From contig PUDQ02000015.1 of assembly GCA_002964805.2 (NCBI GenBank), positions 310,001 through 374,000 on the forward strand: 64,000 nt of DNA, read 5' to 3'. The stretch is from Trametes villosa. Lineage: Eukaryota; Basidiomycota; Agaricomycetes; Polyporales; Polyporaceae. This document shows, piece after piece, positions 58,602 to 64,000 of the stretch. The notes beneath the pieces were generated by a model. That model was not told where the DNA came from. It searched no databases and saw only the letters and a program-made list of their open reading frames with translations. Within the stretch, counting starts at the first letter, position 1; every line of letters begins with the position of its first letter. The translations under genes were made by a program, and so were the position numbers.

Positions 58602-60557
58602 ATGCAACAAAACCTAGAAGACCCGTTCACCGACGCGAAAAGCAGGTCTGTGGAGAAGAAGCAACGCCAGGCGTTCAGAGAAATTATGGATAAGGTGTGG
58701 TAGCGATGTAGTGAAGCGCGAAGTGCGCGCTCGCTCACTATGTTGTGCGATGTTCAGAGCTCCCGCAAGAGGATGACAGTGATGCGTATGAGCGTCGAGC
58801 GCCCCGCCACCGTGGTGCCCCACACGCCTATAGCACCCCAGGCTGAGATCGACCGCTCAGTCTGGCCGGGAGCTCCCGACCTACGGCTTCCACCAAATCC
58901 GCTTTTTCCGTGTGCAGAAGGCCACCAGTCCCAGGCTCATCACGCTCAAGAGTCCGAGAATATAGATATGGATGGGTCACCTGGCCAGAGCGTCGGGGCT
59001 CATACGCCACCATATGTAAGTCTGGGAATTTTCCCTGCCGCGACGTGAGCTTTGGGGGGTTCTGATCGCCTTTACACGTCAGACTCTTATCGCAGGGGTA
59101 CCCCAAGAGGCAAAGGCTACGTCGTCTCGTGGAAGGAAGACACGGTCCACCGCGAACGTCACACTTGTCAACCAGACGACTGGTCTGACGCGCCAGGCGT
59201 TGGCGCGCGCCGCTCTCGAGGGCCACGCTTCACGTTCCCTGGGCGGAGCGTACCCGAAGCGTTCCGGTTCTGTTTCTGATCACCTTCTCCCGCAGCATAC
59301 GGTGAGTTGAAGTTAGGTCCCTGCCGAGTGACGTAGACTTATGTGGCGCGTATATAGTCGCGCGACGTGGTAGTTGAATACCCCTTGCCAGTGCATGGCT
59401 TGCCCTCCCTGCCCCCCACTCCGAGTCCCTGCCATTTCACATCAGGCTCGTGCGCCGTCCCCTCAAGCTCAGAAGATGAGGGTAGACAGTTGCAGAACCC
59501 ACTTAGATGTGTTGCTCCTATTCCTCGCTATCCTTCCCGTCCTCTCGATTGGCTCCTAGCTTCTTCTCCAAGGTCTGTCGACCAGCACGCCCCACGGATC
59601 GTCGAGACGCCGCCACCTTCGATCCCGGCCATGGAAGCGTTGAACGAGGCCGTTCCGCGTTCCCAAATCATGGTACCCTCGCATTCTCTGACGGCCCCTG
59701 TCATCGCCGAGGTCGCCCATGGTACTGCAGCCTCCCACCAGATAGGCTATGAGACATATCCGCCTTCTTACAACTTCGGTTCTGGATACCTCGGGATAGC
59801 CCGGTCCCCTTGGTCCCTGCAGCACGTTCCGGGGGACGGCTTTCTGTATGATGCCGGGGTCAACGACTTCGATGCGCGATCATACGAGTATGAGGACCCT
59901 CACGCCACCGTCGCCGTAGGATCGTTCTCGGCCGCAGAAAGCGCCTCCTACGAATACGCCTCGAGCGTTCCCGCGCCCCCGCTCGCCCACAGTACGGCTG
60001 ACTCGGATTGGCCTCCAGCTCGTGCAACCGGTTACTACATGGACGCCGGCTCCATGGGACTGCCCGCGTGGAGTGCGCGCTCTGAGGGTGACACCCCGCA
60101 AAACTCACAGCATCACGCTCCCATCGACGGCACCCTCAGGGACGCCTTTGTGCAGGGGAAAACCTCTGCCGGCAACGTAAGCCCCTTCGCATTTCAGCAT
60201 CCGGTGCAACCTCGATACGTTCAAGTTGCGGAGCAGCTCTATCCGTATCCTATCCCTGTGTTCTCTCTTCGTTCGCCGGACTTTACCCAACATCCCCCAC
60301 GCATCCCCGACGACGCGGCGGCATACACCCCTCCGAACGCTCGCCCAGCTCTTGAGCACGGTAGTAGTCTGCTCTCCATCGGTACCTTGCCCGGTTCTCC
60401 GGGAAACAAGCTCTGCCGTGGTGGCGCAGAACACGAACACACGTACCATGAGCCGCCATGCGTTCAGAGGAGCACATACCACTCCTTTGACGGTGCGGTG
60501 TCTCCTGAATTCATCTGTCTTACCCATATTCCCAATCCAAAGGATCCCCGTACGTAG
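58602..60557 (+). CDS. Array family member 7: disordered protein, 580 aa
   Basis: Four exons join in phase: 58602-58694, 58758-59015, 59110-59301 and 59358-60557 (31, 86, 64 and 399 codons). Exon 1 is short and charged (SVEKKQRQAFREIMDK). Exon 2 begins SSRKRMTVMRMSVERP and has IDRSVWPGAPD. Exon 3 is basic (RGRKTRSTANVTLVNQTTG, RQALARAALEG). Exon 4 is Pro/Ser/Tyr/Ala-rich and ends near VQRSTYHSFDGAVSPEF. Exon sizes and sequence match member 5, which lies on the other strand beyond the conserved gene block, so the two are recent duplicates. No signal peptide, membrane segment or known fold. The stop is followed after 175 bp by hairpin m. Function unknown; the basic exon suggests the nucleus. 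Confidence 0.78.
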
Positions 60558-60732
60558 ACCCAAACCATATGGTACTGTGAACGGCCACGCGCTTTCTGTC
60601 TCAAAGATTTATAAATTGATGTATTGTCTACTGGATATCCACGCCGCGATTGCAGAATTCAGACTTGGTCTGTGTCACGATCTCACAGGGTGGGACAATG
60701 CGCTGGTTACGCGTTCTTCAGACCAGGTGACT

Positions 60733-60785
60733 GTGCGCTATGAGTAAAGCCGACGATGAATTCATCGGTTTTACCCATAGCTCAC
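60733..60785. repeat. GCTATG-family hairpin m
   Basis: GCTATGAGTAAAGCCGACGA...A pairs with TTCATCGGTTTTACCCATAG plus C, with a 3-nt bulge. It lies 175 bp past the stop of array member 7. Confidence 0.8.
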
Positions 60786-61215
60786 GGCCACGGGCTCGCC
60801 CTTCACTGCTGCCACGAAAGAGTGACCGTACTGCGCATGCCAGCCGCAATCCGTAGGGGTCAGATATGGCGATACCATACAGTGTTTGGCGAATAATCGA
60901 ACTTACGATTGATCGGCTAGCCTTGCTCCTTCATAACCGGTGCTCCCCGTTGTGTCTCCCCTCGTTTCGAAGAAGTGAACAAGATTTGATCCTCTGAAGA
61001 GCATCCATCAGCTTCCGGAAGAGACATGAGCAAGGGCGTCTGCGCACCAGGGAAATCCCCCTTCTAGAGCGGCGCGTGCGGAAGGGCATAATGACTGGAG
61101 TAATGTCAACGTCGACGATAGTCTGCCAGAGATTTGAGTTGAATCCGGGGGGTGCGCGAGGAGATCTGCCTGAGGTGCCTGCCGGGTACGTGTTCTTCAG
61201 ACTCGGTAATCGCAG

Positions 61216-61258
61216 GCTATGAGTAGGATTGATACCGTGAATCAATCCTACACATAGC
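61216..61258. repeat. GCTATG-family hairpin n
   Basis: GCTATGAGTAGGATTGAT pairs with ATCAATCCTACACATAGC over 18 bp with one mismatch and a 7-nt loop. Confidence 0.8.
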
Positions 61259-61339
61259 TCACGGGTGCCGCCCCGCCCTCTAGTGCTAGCGTGAGAGCCT
61301 GCTGAAAAGGTCGGCACATCGAGCTTAGGTTCTGGATTA

Positions 61340-61681
61340 GTCCGGGCTACTGCGAATAGCGAAGCTCACTCATCTGAAATCGACCTCGTCCGGCTTGAAA
61401 ACTTCGGGTCTCCTGTTGAACTCGTACGGTTCCCCGAAAGGCATCCAGAGCTGTCTGGGATAGAGATGATTGAATGTATCGAGGCTCTAGAGAAGCAATT
61501 CGATCAATGCATTGAAGAGCTCGTGCTTCGGAATCGACGGTGTGGGAGCTATACGTTCTTCGGACCAGGTGATTGTGCGCTATGGGTAAGACTGGCTATA
61601 GAACTGGCTAATTTCACCCATAGCTCACAGCCACGAGCTCGCCTTGTAGTGCTGTCGCGAGGAAGTGGTTGTACTGTGTAG
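61340..61681 (+). pseudogene. Exon-like fragment, unknown protein
   Basis: After a TTAG acceptor-like site the frame reads through a protein-like, charged and leucine-spaced stretch (SSEIDLVRLENFGSPVEL, RHPELSGIEMIECIEALEKQ, FDQCIEELVLRNRR), then continues across hairpin o to a stop at 61681. Its amino-acid make-up is unlike the surrounding spacer. No start, partner exon or family could be assigned. It may be a remnant of a captured gene. Confidence 0.3.
61575..61628. repeat. GCTATG-family hairpin o
   Basis: GTGCGCTATGGGTAAGACTG... pairs with ...GGCTAATTTCACCCATAG plus CTCAC. It is followed 415 bp later by the reversed GCGTCTGAT box. Confidence 0.75.
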
Positions 61682-62829
61682 GTCAATGTGTAGGGTCAGA
61701 TACGGCGGTATCGTACAGGGTTTGGCATACAACTGAGCTTACCATTGATTGGCTAACCTTTCTCCTTCAGATATGGCGTCTCCCGTTGTATCTGCCCTCA
61801 TTTAGAAGGCAATAGATGAGATTTGATCGTCTGAAGAGCATCCCCCGGCATCCGAAAGAGAAATGAGCAAGGGCGTCCACGCGCCAGGGAGATCCTACTT
61901 GTAAAGAGGTGTACATAGGTGCATGGGGACCGGTAAATCATTGGCCATGGTTGACCAGAAAGTGAGAGAAATCGGAGGGGCGCACAAGGAGATCTGCAAT
62001 GTGCATGAGAGTTGTGAGTGGGCAATGTCGAGAAGGATCGCGATCAGACGCCCGTCTTGCGGACGTCACTCATTCACTCCGAATCGGGCAGCTTGATCGT
62101 CTCACCGCTGTTACTGGCGATTTACTACTATCACTGAAGGAGTTGGTGTCCTCGCATCTAGCGACGTTTAGCAGAGGAGTGCTCGAGGCACACGGCGAGG
62201 ATCAAGCTCGAGAGGCAAACTTCTCGACAAAGGCGCCGAGACCCGATAGAGCTGGGTAGGATATTTAGGCGCCTGTCTTAGATCGAGATCCCCTGCCGGT
62301 TCAGGATATTCAACTCCGATCGAGAACGACTAATCACACCACAACCCTCCATCCGCAAGCCTTCTGTTCTCCGTATGCATGGCATTTCTGCCTCTACCAC
62401 ACCGTCCACGGGAACGCACACACGATGTTCGTAGGACGAAGTCAGGCACAGGATGACATTGGCGCCCGCGTCAACTGCTACCGAGCCCATCCTAAAGAGG
62501 ACTCGTCCTTGTTACACCCGCCTCCACCGTCGCGCACGACATTCGCGGGGCGGTCCGTCTCCGCGCTACGCCGGAGAACAAGTCCTGAGCTCTTGTCAGA
62601 ACACGGCTCGCGGTGACTTTGAGTGCTTCTCGCTTATAGTCTAGCTCTACACGACCTCCAGCCAGCTGCTCACACATCGCCACAGACCCCCCTGGACCGC
62701 GCGGAAGGTGCGTGGTTGCACAGCAATATGCTATGCTCGCCGGGATGAACCGCTCCAAGTACTTCTGTACAAATCCACTCAACGCTTCCGTTCGGGGGCA
62801 TTGGTACTGGAGTGGTGTGATATGATGGA

Positions 62830-63459
62830 TGTCAGCCCGCCTGACAAGTGTCGCTATGCTAAGAGTGGCCGATATATCCAGTAGTAGCGGTAAGCCAGTT
62901 CCGCACAGCTCCCAGCCATCGCTTTTTGGGACAAATTCACTGAACAGCCCCTCTGGGAACAAGTCCCTGTTCGATAGATGCCGAGCTCACCGTTTTGACA
63001 AGAGTTGCGCCTCGAGGCCTTCGTGGCGTCCATGCGCAGCGCGTTCTGTGACATCTGCCCTGCTGTATGCGTCCAGGAGAGCGCTTGTGCTCGTAATTCT
63101 CTCCCCATATCTCGAGGCGATGCGGTCGCGACGTAACGAAACGGGCCGCATGTTCGGCCGCCACAGCTCCCAGGCTGCCCTTCTGCGTATACTCGGAACG
63201 CGCCACGGTATCGTGCCTTTCCCCGTCACATCTCAGCGCGGCGACTCACACGCCAGGACCTCGAACTCCGGTGTTGCTTCTAGCTCTGATGCAGGTGCGG
63301 AGAGCGCGGCGTGCGAATACTCGGGCAGAGCATGCGCTCGATGCTGTGGCTTCTCGCCGTCAGGATACAACTCCGCCGGAAGGTTGAAAAGTACAAGGCA
63401 CGTCTTATGCGCGCCCGTGTCTCCCCGCCCGAATACTCCCCTTCCCATTCCTCGGCGTC
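62830..63459. promoter_or_regulatory. Upstream block and promoter of array member 8
   Basis: Homologous to 57965-58470 (same orientation) and 41370-40855 (inverted). The promoter-proximal box lies at 63383-63399, some 60 bp before the start codon at 63460. Confidence 0.55.
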
Positions 63460-64000
63460 ATGGCGCGGCGAAAGTCTGCTTCCCGATCCCCGCATCCCGA
63501 GTCTCTAGAGTTCGTGACTTCGCAGGCCTCACCGGATACGCAGGACAATCATGGGGCCCAGTATGCCAATGCGCGAAGCGACCATTCAAACCGACATCCG
63601 CACAAGATCCTGCGGGCGCTCATCCAGCAGGTACCGTGGCGTTATTTCGACGTTGTCAAGGTTGGTTTCGCTCACCGTGTCGTGCTGATATAGAACCCCG
63701 GTAGTACGCTGTATGTGATGCATATGAAGGTGGCACCCCATCCGACGGTCGCCCCCCGAGTTGAGATTGACCCTTCGGTCTGGCCGAGCACCCCCGCTAT
63801 ACCACTTCCTCCGTCTCAGCCGCCAGAAGCTTGTCGAAAGGACGAACCTCATCCTATCCGGAGACTCGAGGGTCTATATCCACCCGGACCATCCCCCGGC
63901 CAGAGTGTTGAGGTTACGCCACCACTAGTGGTGAGTCCCGGCATTCCGCTGCCGCATGCGAACTTACGCCCAACCTGTTGGCCGCGTCCTAGCAACAGAT
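63460..64000 (+). CDS. Array family member 8 (5' part, runs off right edge)
   Basis: Exon 1 is 63460-63630 (57 codons, MARRKSASRSPHPESLEF...ILRALIQQ), intron 1 is 63 nt as in member 7, and exon 2 is 63694-63930 (79 codons), ending at a GTG|GTGAGT donor. Exon 2 begins NPGSTLYVMHMKVAPHPT and contains IDPSVWPSTPAI, aligning with members 5 and 7. The basic third exon and the long disordered exon are expected beyond the edge. Function unknown. Confidence 0.65.

Larger units (their letters stand above)
60558..62829. other. Array spacer with three hairpins and a tandem duplication
   Basis: About 60640-61140 and 61480-61960 are two copies of one segment (shared TCAGATATGGCGATACC-like, GAAGAGCATCC and ATGAGCAAGGGCGTC blocks). 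Hairpins m, n and o lie within. A reversed GCGTCTGAT box (62043-62051) and the V part follow (62000-62830). One exon-like piece (61340-61550) is listed separately. Confidence 0.6.

Noticed and set aside
11915..61628. CRISPR array or bacterial-type terminators
   Set aside because: The hairpins are dispersed, vary in arm sequence, and the genome is plainly eukaryotic; there are no regularly spaced identical repeats with spacers.

Overview
The window reads as nuclear DNA of a basidiomycete fungus, probably an agaricomycete (Polyporales-like). This is inferred from very short GT..AG introns (about 45-95 nt), intron-rich genes, high GC, and the style of the recognisable proteins (CCC2-type copper ATPase, GH47 mannosidase, glycerol kinase, ANTH clathrin adaptor, Tnp2 transposase). 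There are no bacterial features and no rRNA. All exon joins were worked out by eye from splice signals and reading frame.

Layout. 1-842 (-): start of a RING-like gene running off the left edge. 3568-5411 (-): first member of a family of long disordered proteins. 7043-11379 (+): intact copper-transporting P-type ATPase with a 1.2-kb repeat-filled intron. 13.4-46 kb: head-to-tail array on the minus strand of five more members of the disordered family plus fragments, interrupted at about 28.5-38.4 kb by a roughly 10-kb CACTA-type DNA transposon (a 256-aa gene, an apparently intact 16-exon Tnp2 transposase and a minus-strand accessory gene). 46.8-57.1 kb: conserved block of tRNA-Gln(CTG), glycerol kinase (-), GH47 alpha-1,2-mannosidase (-) and an AP180/CALM-type clathrin adaptor (+). 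57.1-64 kb: the family resumes on the plus strand with two members, the second cut by the right edge.

The most unusual content is the array. Its units share several parts: an upstream homologous block with a promoter-proximal box (TTGAAAAGTACAAGG-like), a very short first exon, a basic nuclear-localisation-like segment, a long Pro/Ser/Tyr-rich disordered exon, often a C-terminal RSTYSSxxGAxxP tag, then a GCTATGGGT...ACCCATAGC hairpin about 0.15-0.3 kb past the stop, and a GCGTCTGAT box 326-458 bp beyond the hairpin. Box-to-box spacing is 4836 and 4727 bp in two successive units and 14719 bp in the third, which matches one unit plus a 10-kb transposon. The arms of the hairpins differ between copies yet remain complementary within each copy, as expected if the structure itself is maintained. 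I do not recognise the protein family and give it no molecular function.

The conserved housekeeping genes have no evident functional link with the array; they are where it is embedded.
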